A stretch of 64,000 nucleotides of DNA from Plantago major (Eukaryota; Streptophyta; Magnoliopsida; Lamiales; Plantaginaceae): contig CM048844.1 in the NCBI GenBank assembly GCA_026545765.1, positions 5,456,001 to 5,520,000 on the forward strand, written 5' to 3'. The stretch's first letter is position 1, and every line of letters starts with the position of its first letter. A program made the translations under genes and the position numbers. The notes under the pieces are model-generated. The model was not told the origin of the DNA. It was given only the letters and a program-made list of their open reading frames with translations, and searched no databases. Below, in pieces: positions 1-12,233 of this stretch.

Positions 1-1250
1 AAGTTTTGGAAATTATTAGGTTTATAAGGGGTTTGCTAGTTCTTGAACCAAAGTTTGTGTTAGTTCATTGTGTTAGTTTTTTGGCTCCAAGATTCCTTGT
101 ATAATTCTTCAGGTAGTTTAGTTCGCCAATTCGTTGCAAAATTCGTCTGTTTCATAGCGACTTGGTCAGTTGATCATTATAATTCGTCAGTTCGCCCATA
201 TAAGTCGCCATGTAGGTTGCCATGTCAATAGGACCAAAAGTGATCCCCAATTTTCCTCAATTTTGACCTAATTTTGCCGTATTTATACGGTTTTAGGACT
301 AGTTTTGCAAATTTGGCATTTCTAAGACCGTGAACGAAGAGGACGTCGAGTTAGAGGACCAAAAGTGCAATTCTCCCACAAAAATCGGTTTAGGTTTCTC
401 CCACTTGGTCAGTGTGCTGCCTATGTCTTTGGGGTTGAACCGCCAATTTAGCTCCCAGCTAAGTTGCTTGATTTGAAATAGAATCCGTTGTTTTGTTTCA
501 GCTGCTCCTTTAAAGACACTTGAATTTCGAGACTTCCACAAAGCCTAAACCATAGCCGTAAACACAGCCGGCCACGGGGAGAGATGTTCAAGGTCGTGTT
601 AAAGCTGCCCTGCAAGTTCAATTTGAACAATTGTTCGTCAGGAATTACATTAAATTGTACCTGTTCAGCTGGGTTCAGAACTTCCTTCCAAATTGGTTTC
701 GCCTTGCTGCAATGTCTGAGAATATGTATTACGGTTTCATCATCTTCTCTACATTGTTTACAAGTTGCATCCTCTGTAAATTTGAGTTTGAATCGGAGAG
801 AGTTGGCGACCAGTCTTTCATTGTAATGCTACAAGAATTTCAGTATGTAGTATAGCAAAATTCCAAGTGCCATTTGCTTGCAGATCTTGTCAAGAGTAAT
901 CTCATTATCTCTTGGATCAACATGATGTACTTGTGTCCAAAGGCCTGTATTCTCAAACCAATTATCCATCCAGAAAAGAATGCGTTTCCGGTTCCCAATC
1001 TGCCACCTAAAATATTGGCCTTACTGCTGCGCACATCCAAATCGTATCTTCCTCCTTCAAAAGTTTCCACACTATTTTTGACAGCATCGCTTCGTTATTC
1101 TCTCTTGCCGTTCGCAATCCAAGCCCCCTTGCTGTTTTGGTTTTACAACCTGTTGCCAACCCACCAAGTGAAGTTTATTTTGCGTGGAGTCAGTCGACCA
1201 AAGAAAAATTTTCCGGTAACTTGGTTATAGACTTATATATAGTAGTATTT
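1..1250 (-). mobile_element. Decayed LINE (non-LTR retrotransposon), 3' part
   Basis: Read on the minus strand, this stretch gives, in order, broken pieces of the C-terminal part of a plant L1-type reverse transcriptase (a segment like GLGLRTARENNEAMLSKIVW near 1150-1070, then a WQIGNRKRILFWMDNW-like segment near 1020-950). These are followed by a zinc-binding zf-RVT segment near 830-640 (CKQCREDDETVIHILRHC) and a linker with WKSRNSSVFKG near 540-510. The pieces lie in different frames and are interrupted by stops, including one just before the WKSRN segment, so the copy is dead. The RNase H part expected further left is not recognisable. The element may continue beyond the window start. Confidence 0.8.
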
Positions 1251-1470
1251 TAGATCTCAAAGGTAGGTATAGCGTGAAAAATCTACAAGCGTGCCATGCA
1301 TGTTTAGAACAAGAACGAGTAGGTATTGTAGAGACAGTTTATGCGTAGTTTTTAAAGATAGGCTACGTAATTAATATTGTTAAAGAAAGACATTGATGTT
1401 GTTGACAAAAATACATTTTCTATTTTGAGAAATTAAACATCAATATTTTTAAGGAAACACTACAATTAAG

Positions 1471-1669
1471 TTTTTTTTTTTTTTTTAAATACAATATTAC
1501 AATTACATTACTTAGTCTTGGACAATAAATCACACTATTTAGTCTTGGATAATAAATCTCTAATCACCATTTCAATCATTTTCTAGACAGAGAGATTAAT
1601 CACCCATTTTGAAAATCAAACCCGTGACCTCTTGGGTATGAGGGGTGTTTTAACTTGCCACTCGACTAC
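1471..1669 (-). mobile_element. tRNA-derived SINE with target site duplication
   Basis: On the minus strand the element starts with a tRNA-like head. An A-box-like TAGTCGAGTGG lies near 1669-1655 and a B-box-like GGTCACGGGTTTGATT near 1631-1616. It ends in a poly(A) tail, seen as the T run at 1471-1486. It is bracketed by a perfect 16-bp direct repeat AAACACTACAATTAAG at 1455-1470 and 1670-1685, the expected target site duplication. Length is about 199 bp. Structure and duplication together make SINE identity strong; the SINE family is not assigned. Confidence 0.85.
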
Positions 1670-2091
1670 AAACACTACAATTAAGTTTTCGACAATAATC
1701 ATAATCTTAAATGGAATTTGAATTGTCCATTTGTCTTTGATTGTAATCATCTCTCTGAATTGATGGTTTCTCGTAAAATCCTCCAATCCAAAATATGTTA
1801 TTGCTTTTAGGTGACCAATGAGAATCGTGAGAGATGCTGATCAACAACATACAATTAATTTCTAGATGTCAATGATTCCAATTTCATTTGTGGAAGCTCC
1901 ACTCTTAGGCTTATACAGGTATAATCTTCAATGAAGTGAAGGAATTGTAATCACGGATTCAATTAATTTTCAATCATGCACTAACTAGATATCATTAATT
2001 GAGCATAATTAATTTATACGTCTCTGTAAAATAAATATCAAATATTGAAAATAATCACACCATCATCCAATCATCGTTATGCCGGTTTCAG

Positions 2092-2394
2092 CAGGGCCGG
2101 CCCGAAAAAATTGAGACCCCATGTAAAAAAATTTAAATGCCCCAAGTAAACAATATATATAAAAAATAAAAGTTTTCATGTATAATCATAAAATTAATTT
2201 TCTAATAAACTAACATATTGAATATATCATTTTAAAAATAACACTTAAAAGTGCTATTTGAAGCAAAATTATTAACTAAATTCTTTATACATACTTTATT
2301 TTAATATTTCAAACACCCTACTAGTATCATAATATAAAAATTGAGCCCCTAAAAATATTGGGGCCCTATGCGGATGAACATTCCGCATGGGCTA
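2092..2394. mobile_element. hAT-like non-autonomous element
   Basis: A 303-bp AT-rich stretch is bracketed by a perfect 8-bp direct repeat GGTTTCAG (2084-2091 and 2395-2402), the duplication size of hAT transposons. Its left end begins CAGGGCCGGCCCG. Its right end, reverse complemented, begins TAGCCCATGCGG, so the terminal inverted repeats are only loosely matched. A short hairpin (ATGCGGA paired with TCCGCAT) sits just inside the right end. No coding capacity. Confidence 0.65.
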
Positions 2395-2954
2395 GGTTTC
2401 AGTATCCCAATACACCTACTACTTACATAGCTTGTGCTTCCATGCAAGATTCACATCGCACATAATTTGTGTGCTAGTAGATTACTAGATGCATCGGAGC
2501 CGAATAATTAGTCAATCACTTAACGCACAATCCGTCTATCTGGTGATAATTTTTTTTATAATATGTGTGCTTTAATCGATTCCACAAACGTGTGGACATC
2601 TAATAATTAACATAAACTTAAGAATCTAACACGTAAGAATGTATTAATCAAAATCTAAAAGATGGTAATACTTTAGCATAAGAATACAATCAGACACCAA
2701 TTAGCCCTAAAATAATCCTCCACTATAACTACACTCATCTTTATTTCATGAATGATGATGATGAGAAATAAATTAAAAGGAAAAAAAGTAAACCACCAAC
2801 ATTGGCAACTTATACAACAGGGACCCAAATCTTTGCCATATATACTCCAAGAAACTGGTTTGGTTCCATGTCCTAAAATTCCAGAAAAGTCTCTAGCTTC
2901 ATGTCCCAAATCACTTAACCTTAATTACTAGAGATTAGTACAATAATCATCTCA

Positions 2955-5543
2955 ATGGATGAGGATAAAGGTTATACTCAAGATGGCACAGTTGATCTAC
3001 AAGGCAGGCCAGTGCTGGCTAATAAGACTGGCAAATGGAAGGCTTGCTTTTTCTTAGTTGGTATGTGCATATGTTGCTACCTTCCTCTTTCCTTATTTGA
3101 TCTTAGTCTTGCATGATTTATCGCTGCACCAAGCTCAAGATAACTTATAAACTAGATGAGCTTTTGTGATCATTTTGAACAAAATTAGCTTGCTACGTGA
3201 ACACGCAGTTGATAATTGACTTGTAGGTTTTAACTTTTGATAAGTTAACCTATGCATGGTATTTTTTTTGGACTTTTTATACTACTTATTTGAAAAAATC
3301 AGTTAGTTTATCAAGTAATAAACTAAAAACAACACTTTTAAAATCATCAAGTTTAATATCTTTCAATTTCAACTACTTAATGAGATATCAGCTAATTTAT
3401 CAATTACATTTAATTTTGCTAAACAGAGTCAAAATCAACCACAAATGCTTTATTTATAATTTGCACGCGTTATACATTAGTATTAATATAGATGGAATCA
3501 ACCCTAATGTGTGCCTTTTGGTTTGATTTTGATTAAAACCCTAAATATTTTCAGGGTTTGAAGCATTTGAAAGGATGGCTTTTTATGGTATAGCTTCAAA
3601 TTTAGTGGTTTACTTGACAACCCAACTTCATGAGGACACTGTTACATCAGTAAGAAATGTTAACAATTGGTCTGGTGCAGTTTGGATCACTCCAATTATT
3701 GGGGCCTATATCTCTGATTCTTGCTTGGGCCGTTTCTGGACCTTTACACTTTCATCTCTACTATATGTCACTGTAAGTAAATCTACAGCATGCTTATGCT
3801 TATTTATTTTTCGATTCCATAATTTGCATTTCTTGATTGTTCTTAGTCGCGAACTATATAAATACCACATCGTATTTGAAGGAAATGACAATTCGATGCA
3901 GATTCGTGTCATACTATGAGAACTTTAAATTGTTGTTGCATGCTCCTCTAACCTAGGCATGAAAACACATTTTGCAACTTTTAAATGTGGGACTAAATAT
4001 TTTTTTTCTATGATTAGGGCATGGTGCTTTTGACATTGGCAGTTACAATGAAATTCTTGAAGCCCAATTGTGAAGATGGAGTATGCAATGAGACCAGCCC
4101 ATCGCAGATTGCACTTTTCTACTCATCTCTCTACCTCATAGCCATAGGTATTGGTGGGACAAAGCCTAATATTTCGACATTTGGTGCAGATCAATTTGAT
4201 GATCTAAATCCCCAAGAGAAAAGTCTCAAAGCATCTTTTTTCAATTGGTGGACATTTTCCACCTATGCTGGTGCACTATTTGCTATGCTTGGCTTAGTTT
4301 ACATCCAAGAAAACTTGGGATGGGGATTAGGGTATGGAATCCCCACCATTTGCCTTGTATTAGCCTTGATCATCTTCTATATCGGAACCCCGATGTACAG
4401 GCACAAAGTGCAAAGGACAAAGCATCCGGGAGGAGATGTTTTTAGGGTTGTGATAGCTGCGTTTGCTAATGCCAAGCTTCGGCTCCCTAGCCATCCCTCC
4501 GAGCTTCATGAGATGGACCAACAATATTATACCAGTATGGGAAAACGAAAAATTTATCATACTCCACTATTCAAGTAAGCAAGCATTTGAACTACTCATT
4601 ACTTGTCACCGTGTAATTATTCAACTAAAAATGCTTTGAAACCATAGTTTCATGTAATTAATTTCATTTCAGGTTCTTGGACAAAGCCGCCATCAAACAA
4701 GACAACAACACTACCACTATCCCTAAAAGGCCACCATGCACAATTAGTCAAGTTGAAGCTACCAAGTTAGTCTTGGGCATGATCATGATATGGCTAGTCA
4801 CCCTAGTCCCTTGCACCATATGGGCTCAAATCAACACTCTATTTGTCAAACAAGGCACCACTCTAGACCGTCATGTCGGGTCCAACTTCAAAATTCCGGC
4901 AGCATCATTGGGCAGCTTTGTCACATTCACCACACTTATCTCTGTACCAATGTACGATAGGATATTCGTGCCCTACATGCGCAAAAGAACCAATAACCCC
5001 CGTGGAATCACCCTGCTTCAACGCCTAGGGATAGGATTCGCGATCCAAATACTAGCCATTGGACTTGCATACATAGTCGAGGTTAAGAGAATGCACGTTA
5101 TAAAAGTACACGATGCTAAAAGTCCGGAAGCAATAGTTCCAATGAGCATTTTCTACCTATTACCCCAACATGTGCTTATAGGTGTGGCTGGTGTGTTCAT
5201 AGCAGTAGGATTGTTGGAATTTTTCTATGATCAGTCCCCTGAAGAGATGCAGAGCCTCGGGACGACGTTTTTCACTAGCGGCATCGGGGTGGGGAACTTC
5301 TTGAATAGCTTTCTTGTGACAGTTGTTGACAAAGTCACAAGCAGGCATGGAGGGAAGAGCTGGATTGGGAAGAACATGAATGATTCACATTTGGACTACT
5401 ATTATGGGTTCCTTTTGATACTATCTGCATTCAATTTGGTGGCCTTTGTTTTGGCATCAAAAAAGTATGTGTACAAAAAAGAGAGTTGTGAGGTGAAGGA
5501 TGAGTGTGTACAAATTGATAGGAAAGACTTGGACAGAGTTTGA
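2955..5543 (+). CDS. NPF5: NRT1/PTR family (NPF5-type) proton-coupled transporter
   Basis: Four exons, 2955-3060, 3555-3772, 4018-4574 and 4673-5543, join in frame with GT-AG introns to give 583 aa, normal for this family of 12-span membrane transporters that move nitrate, peptides or other small solutes with protons. The N-terminus contains DYT-like and DGTVDLQGRP-like segments typical of the NPF5 subgroup (AtPTR3 relatives). The ExxER proton-coupling motif is present in exon 2 (EAFERMAFYG). The conserved loop IGIGGTKPNISTFGADQFDD is in exon 3, and FFYDQSPEEMQSLGTTFF in exon 4. The start is set by resemblance to the family N-terminus. Substrate cannot be read from sequence. In Arabidopsis, NPF5.1 is, from memory, near the WEB and HEME2 homologues, which suits this neighbourhood. 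Confidence 0.92.
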
Positions 5544-8140
5544 GAATTTTAATTTTGTACTGCACTGGTCAAATTCGAGTGAGACGGAGAATATTATAAA
5601 TACGCGACATTGTTAGATAAAACTTTGAACTTGTAAAAATGCCGAATTTAACAGGTATAGTATAGCTCTGCGCGATTGTTCTCAATTTGAAGGGGCTAAA
5701 TTATGATTTTTGTACTGCATCTTTTAGAAAGTTATCATTGTAGTCTGGCAAGTATTTCTTCATGCAAGTGAGTGAAATCATCACATGGCTTTTTCATCTT
5801 TTCTAACTTTCAATTTTCCATTCTTCTCTTTCAGCATTAGTTCATCATAAAAGTGTGAATCATGCCACTAAAATCTACTCCCTTAATTGACTAGGTGCCG
5901 AACGATACTACATCGGGATCATGTGTATTCCACCGCACATGCTATGTGAGAGGCGTACCGATAATTACACCTCTAACCTCTAATAAATTCAAAAGAACTA
6001 ATTTCTCAAACTCCAATGAAGTTATAAAAAGTAAAGGAAATTCCTCTTTTACCATCGTATTTTGCTACTATGCCGTTCAATGTGGAATAACACAAAAGTT
6101 GACACCAATAAAGCAGATATATATAGGAGCAAAGTGAAAGATTTTGATAAAGAAAGTGCTTTATATAACAATCCTTTCTAATTTTTGTACCATTGAGAAA
6201 GAAAGTGGTTCTTGATTCTACATTTTTAACGTTTTCCTTGTGAAACTCGAACCTTCACAAATCTATTTAATCTTCTGAGATCTCAACTATAGCGGCTTCA
6301 TCACATTCATAGAGGAGTACAGGGAAGATAAACAATGTCAACAACAACTATTATATCTTGTTGACTCCTTGATTATTTTCCCAAATCTAGGCTTATATAT
6401 GGAGTCTGGAGATATGGGTTATAAATGTGTATGTGTATGGTTTTCTGACCCGAGATGGGGTCCATATTAAAACCCATCAGAAAACCCACAGAAGAGTTAC
6501 AGGTCCTAATAGGATTTGAATTCAACCATTTATATTATGTCGGGTATATTATACGTCTAGATATATTGCAAACTGCACTAAGATATATGGGTACAATTGA
6601 TCGATGTCCTATGCACCAATCGAAATGTTAAACCCAGTTCTACATGATCATGACACATGTTGGGTTGCATATCGGGTCTCGAGTTCAATTTTAGCTTACC
6701 CAGTAGCTGACTCGAGCCGAACATTTCATTCCTCAAATTTGCTCGAACTGCTACAGGAGTCTGAAATTCAACTCGGCCGTTAACAAAACTAACTCATTTC
6801 TTAAGGTCAAACTCGTCTCATTTGGTTCAAACTTGAGTTCATTACGCAAAAGTACATATAAATATAAAAGATATATATATATTGAACCGAGTTTAAAACC
6901 TTATCATGTCGAGTCGAATCCTAGTTAAATCTCGTCTCTATCACTAGATATATAACATTATAGTGAGATAATGGATTCCATGTGCTACAAATCCATGGTG
7001 GGAACATTAAACATGATTAGGCGGTTGATAAAAGTGGCCAATCGTCTCGTCGGCAGCACTAAAATAATAAGTGGGAAACCTAGTTGTTAGGATACTACAA
7101 GTCTACAGTACATTACCAGACCAGTCATTTATCAATGCAACATACAATATAGTCACTACTATAACAACTTCATAAATATACCAGTTATACCACACTCCTT
7201 TTAATTTAATTTCATCAAGAATGAATCCGAAAGTTCCACACATTCATCTTTTCTTTGCTCCTATAATCACGCAAAAGTTAATTGTTGTAATTTGGTCCCC
7301 TCTAATTCATGATTGTGTGCCAAATGAAAGAATCACCAAAATATCCAACGGACCTTCAATTGAATGTTCCTTTTCAAGTCTTTTTCTTGTGCCCTGCCAC
7401 CTTTTTTGGTTTTTGGTTTCCACCAATGTCTGTCACATTCGACTAATTCGGTCGAACATTGTCGGACCTTTATATATCTAGGGGGTGTATTGCTCTCCAA
7501 CAATATTTTTTACTTTCACGAGTCTCTAACTCAAAAATTTAATTGAGTGAACTCAAATCGATTATCGTTGATGATTATTCTTTATTTAACTAATACATGA
7601 GTGAAAAGGTAGTGAATGCCCTATCGGTGGATTTGTTCGTGCCACAGGGTTGCCTTTCTCAGCATGGCATATTTTCTGCTCTCTCTCTCTCTACCAACCT
7701 AAAGAGGAAAGTGATCTTTTTGGGTCCCTCTAATATCCTCCTTTCTTCTATCAAAATCAATTTACACAATAATTTATCAGTTTAGTGCAAATTAGATTTA
7801 AGTAGCTGTACTGTGTCTGTGTAGTTCAAATTTAAAGTTAATTTGTATAATTTGTTGTTGTAGACTTGCAGTCAAATGTTAATTACGCTGATTTGAATTC
7901 AAATGCCAGTCGGTGGCAGTATTATGCAATGTTTAAGCTTTTCAATAATAGCCTACCAAGTTTACATGCTTCAACAAGTTATACTTAGACTAGATTCTAA
8001 ACAGTGTTTATTATTCATGGCTAGCTCTGGCTACATCCTAATCTTTCACTGTCATGATGGAACAAAAAAGCAAGTAATAATACTCAGATCAATTGAGAGA
8101 GTATATCGTAATTTTGTAAGTGTGACTACTGGGGTGTTTT
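5544..8140. other. Intergenic region without recognised gene
   Basis: AT-rich sequence with frequent stops in all frames and no domain I recognise. It contains one copy of the dispersed TCGAGCTCG-type repeat (listed separately) and a short CT run near 7679-7692. The start is presumably the 3' UTR of the NPF gene. Confidence 0.6.
6690..6930. repeat. Dispersed repeat rich in GAGTCGA/GCTCGA motifs
   Basis: Contains degenerate CTCGAGC, TCGAGTCGA and CTCGTCTCATTTGGTTC strings also seen near 9190-9480, 12610-12800, 52880-52960 and 61330-61560. The segment CTCGTCTCATTTGGTTC followed by a CATATAAATATAAAA tract is shared almost exactly with 61415-61480, so these two are copies of one element. Family not identified. 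Confidence 0.55.
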
Positions 8141-8910
8141 GTTAACATCCACAGTATTTGTATTAGTGTTTTAAGAACACTGTGGATTCAATGTTCTCGT
8201 CACACTGGTTAATTAGTCACACTTCAATATATATATTTATTATAGTTTTTACCTTTATTCTAACTCTAATATTGTTCCACAGTTTTAGTTGGATTCTGTG
8301 TGCAGATATTTTAGGATACAAGATCTTATGGAATCTAGGAGATTTGAGAAAATCAAGGAGTGTGTATTCGTGTGTGCCAAGGAAGGAAGGAGAATCCGAC
8401 TAGGATTCTACTTACAAGGTTATAACAAGAATCAATGTAGGACTCTACTGCAGATCTGGAGCGGCTTTCCAGCCTATATATACATGAGTCAACATTGAAG
8501 ATATATACACGAAGGAAGCTTATTATTCTCTCAAGAATATTTACATAGATTCGTGTTTTGTCTAAGGTTTTCCGAGTTGTATCTATCTAGTGTTCTCTAT
8601 AGGTTAGAGATTGTTAGGTAGATTGGTAGAGGTAGCTCTTTACGTCTACTCGGTTGTTTTGCATCTAGAGATATTCGTAAAGAATAGATCTAGAGTAGTT
8701 CTTGTATTCATTATCAACATACATACAGTGAATATTTTCGCCTTGAGGCTCGGTGGATTATAGAAATATAATCTGCTAGAAACTTACATCTTGACTTGTT
8801 TATTTCCGCTGTTTTGTTTAGTGTAAAGTATAAGTTTGTGTTTGGTTACCGAAGAGCAGTGTCTTCAGAACATTGGTTCAAGCTACATCAGAACAGGTGT
8901 TCTATAAACA
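8141..8910 (+). mobile_element. Possible LTR or retrotransposon fragment
   Basis: This non-coding stretch looks like a plant LTR. A TATA-like CTATATATACATGAG near 8475 follows a promoter-like region. A T-rich and G-rich untranslated segment full of short TCTAG and TTCGT words comes next, then a terminal-looking region. I could not define clear TG...CA ends or a target duplication, and no internal coding region or primer binding site is visible. A solo LTR is one reading; unique intergenic sequence is the alternative. Confidence 0.3.
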
Positions 8911-9189
8911 CTGGACTTCCTGGTAGCTTTAGTTTAGTGTCAAATCTGGGTCCTTAAAATATTATCAAATTTCATACACGATCAATTTAGGTTTGCTGTA
9001 GTTTAAGTGGCCTAATCAGTCGTTTATGTGAACCGTACAAAATCAATTTTAGACTTCTTTAACTTTAAAATATTTTCTTTATGTTCCCGAAAATTGAACC
9101 TAAGAATGCACTATCCGTCATTAAACGTTGAGTACCTGAGTTAAAATTACCATTCATTACAGGTCGTAAAACTTTTGGTGGAATAGTGT

Positions 9190-9480
9190 TGTTACACGAG
9201 CAACGAAGGCTCGGCTCATTCGATAAAGTATTTGAATCGAGCTCAAGCCTCATTAGGAGCTTGTTTATCGAGTAAAGCTCGGCTCCATTAGACTCGGTAG
9301 GCTCAGTTCAATTATACATACACATTTTTTGTGACAAACTGGAGCCCGACTAAAGTTTGAATAAAATGAACTAAGCTCTAGCTCGAACAAAAAATAAGCT
9401 CCCTTCTAACGAGTGACACCAAGTTCGAACTTGATTACGGTTCGAGGAACGGGATCGACTCAGCTCCAGACGAATAGTTG
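9190..9480. repeat. Copy of the dispersed TCGGCTCG repeat
   Basis: Clusters of GGCTCGGCTC, CGAGCTCAAG and GAGCTTG words in a 290-bp tract, resembling the repeats at 6.7, 12.6, 52.9 and 61.4 kb. No coding potential seen. Confidence 0.5.
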
Positions 9481-9984
9481 GAAGTGGAAGGGCAACTGTA
9501 AAAGCAAATGGTCCAAAATTGTGGTACAATAAATTCTGCGTCTTTTAACTTTCTCTTCCACGCCTCAAATTTTCCGTATATTGCAGTATATCCTCTACAA
9601 AACTATACTCTTGTTCTCCACTTTTAGATTTTCTTCTTTTTAACCTGCAATTTGGTCCTACCAAGCTTTTACTCCATGAAAACACCATCATTACTCTCAC
9701 TCCACCCACTCTCATACTTCACCCATCCATTTTGCCGATCAATATTAATTCATCATTCTTCTTCTATAGATTTCATTCATCTTCCAATCAGAGATCAATT
9801 ACATTACCTGATTACCTTCTGTACAATCCTCTTTCCCATTTTATTTATTATACGTATACAGTAACACAGTACAGTTACGCACGCTGTTACTTGCTACTAT
9901 AAAGTTACCAACCACCATTCTATAAGTTTCAGCCACTGAAAACGAAGCCTCAAACTGGAATTTAAGTAGAGTAAATTTACTTTC

Positions 9985-12233
9985 ATGGCGAATTCCAATG
10001 CGGAGAAGACGAAGAGTGTTGTGAATCACAATCCGAGAGTTGAGATTGATACGTCGCCGCCATTCGAGTCGGTTAAGGAGGCTGTGGACCGGTTTGGTGG
10101 TAGCGGACCTTGGATTCCTCATCATTTGCTTCGTTTAGCTGCTGCTCATGTAATGTCTCATCCTCTCTTTCTGTGTTTGTTGAGTTTCTCTGGTGCACAT
10201 GTCCTGTTTGTTTAAATGCCTCTCTGTTCTTAATTTCTGAATTATGGTTGATTTTGACTTGATTTGGGAATCAAACTCTCGATTTCGTAATATGTTTCGG
10301 ATTTCAAATAATATTTGTAAATGATGACAAAAATTGATGTCTGTGACCTGAAATTGAAAATGAGACGTTTCGGTAGTTTTTGTTTCGTAACACACCAGTA
10401 TCATTAAATTTTGTACTCGTAGTCTCACTATCATAGCTTAGTTAAAAGTAAGGTTTAATGATATGAGTTTTGATTTTTGAATGTACTACATTGGGTATTA
10501 CTCATTTTAAAGATCTGTGCAAAAGGGCTGATATGTGAGCTAGGGATCCCTACCACATTTACTGTGACAGTTCTATTATACACCCGATTATTAGACGCAT
10601 TATCCTACTTTATGTTCGTCTGCCATGGAGTATGGCGACTGTAGATGCGGAGTCCCTACCACATTCTATATCCAAGGTCAAGAAATGTCGTGTCATCTAA
10701 AAACTCAAACAAGTAGTTGTATGATGGTAGCCATATTATATTAGAGTATAGACGGAGTTTTTATTAGTAGGACTTGCACGAGACGATCTAACCTGTTACA
10801 CTACAACATCAAAATAGGTACCATTGAAATCATACATGCATTTTGACAACCTCATACAATTGTTCTTCATGTACTTGTACTGGTTTGAGGTATCTGATAT
10901 GTTTCTAACTATGCAAAAAAAATCATTTCTTCAGGACAATGAAACTGAAGAATTCGATGCGGAAAGAATGGAGCAACAGACAGTGCAACTGGAGAGGGAT
11001 CTCATGATGAAAGAGCAGGAAACACTCAATGTCTTGAGAGAACTTGAAGCGGCAAAAAGATTTGTTGAAGATTTGAAAATCTACTTGATGCCAGAATTTC
11101 CTACCTTGATGGAAAGTCCTTACTCAAAACTCGAACATACGATGGAAGGGTTGAGGTTCTGTCCTGATCCGTCACCTGGTGTAATGTTCATGGAGTTGAA
11201 TCAGGCAAAGTCAACACTCAACAAAACATCTAGTGATCTTGCAGTTATTCAGGCATCTATCGAGTCCTTGAACAAGAAAATGAGAAAAGAGAAAGCACTT
11301 CTAGAGAGGACCAGGATGCAAACAACAGGTTCTGAAACTGAAAGAGTCGTGTGTTTCGAGGAAGATTATCACCGTAAAGTAGAAGCAAGAAATGGTCTTG
11401 ATATTTCTATGACCATTTCGAAGGAGCTGAATTTCGAGGCTGATCAGTTCAGGAAGATTACTGAAGCGTCAAGGTATGAGGTAATGAAGGCAATGACTGA
11501 GATAGAACGGACGAAAAATAGTATCAAAATGGCGGAAATGAGGCTGAATGCAGCTAAGAAGATGGAAGAAGCTGCTAAAGCAGTAGAAGCTATTGCACTT
11601 GCTGAAAGAAAAACACTTCTAAGTGGCGAGAATTCAAATGCATCTGACGGAATCACTCTTTCCTTTGAAGAGTACCGAGTTCTTACTCAGCGTGCACAAC
11701 AAGCTGAAGAGCTCTGCAAGACAAAATTCATCGATACCAATGGCGCTAAGCAATGTAATGAAGTTCATCATCTAGAAGTGCCTGTTATGGAGAAATTCGA
11801 ACAAGCCACAACTGAAAACAAGACAAACATTGCAGAAGAAGACTTCAGTTTCAGGCCTGAAAGCAAGTTCAAGTTCAGGAATTCCCATCCTGGTAACAGA
11901 AACCCCCATGTTCTCAATGGTTCCAAGAAAGAAAAACCGTCTAGTGGTTTTTGGTCAAAAACTTCAATTGGAGACGTATTGAGCAGAAAAATGATTCTAC
12001 AAGATGATGTGGTGGTGGGAAGGCATGTGGAGAATCATTCTGAAAGGGAACATATTTCTTTGAGCCAAATGCTGAGGGAACAGAGTAGAGTTATACTGCA
12101 TCCCACTAAACCAACCGGTGAAGGAAATGTCGAAAAGCGGTTTTTCGTGCAGAGGAAGAAGTTTGGGTTTATTCAAGTACCAATTCCGACCAAGCAGAGT
12201 AAGAAGAAGACTCAGCCTGTGAATATGAGGTGA
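9985..12233 (+). CDS. WEB family coiled-coil protein (DUF827)
   Basis: Two exons, 9985-10149 and 10935-12233, join in phase 0 to give 487 aa. The N-terminus has the signature VEIDTSPPFESVKEAVDRFG that opens WEB/DUF827 proteins. Residues about 60-270 are a heptad-rich, Glu/Lys/Ala-rich coiled coil. The C-terminal third is basic and low in structure, ending in a Lys-rich tail. Family members WEB1 and PMI2 act in chloroplast photorelocation and actin-dependent organelle movement; the shorter members such as this one are uncharacterised. Intron 1 is 785 bp. A reading frame opening inside the intron at 10824 is an extension and not part of the protein. The upstream 300 bp are pyrimidine-rich, as in a promoter/5' UTR. 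Confidence 0.88.

Noticed and set aside
874-1230. 118-codon plus-strand frame
   Set aside because: Shadow of the LINE relic that reads on the minus strand.
7488-7510. GGGGGTGTATTG string as a Harbinger-type terminus
   Set aside because: No matching inverted end within several kilobases.
10824-10934. In-frame upstream extension of the WEB exon 2 frame
   Set aside because: It lies before a clear splice acceptor, and the conserved N-terminus is supplied by exon 1.
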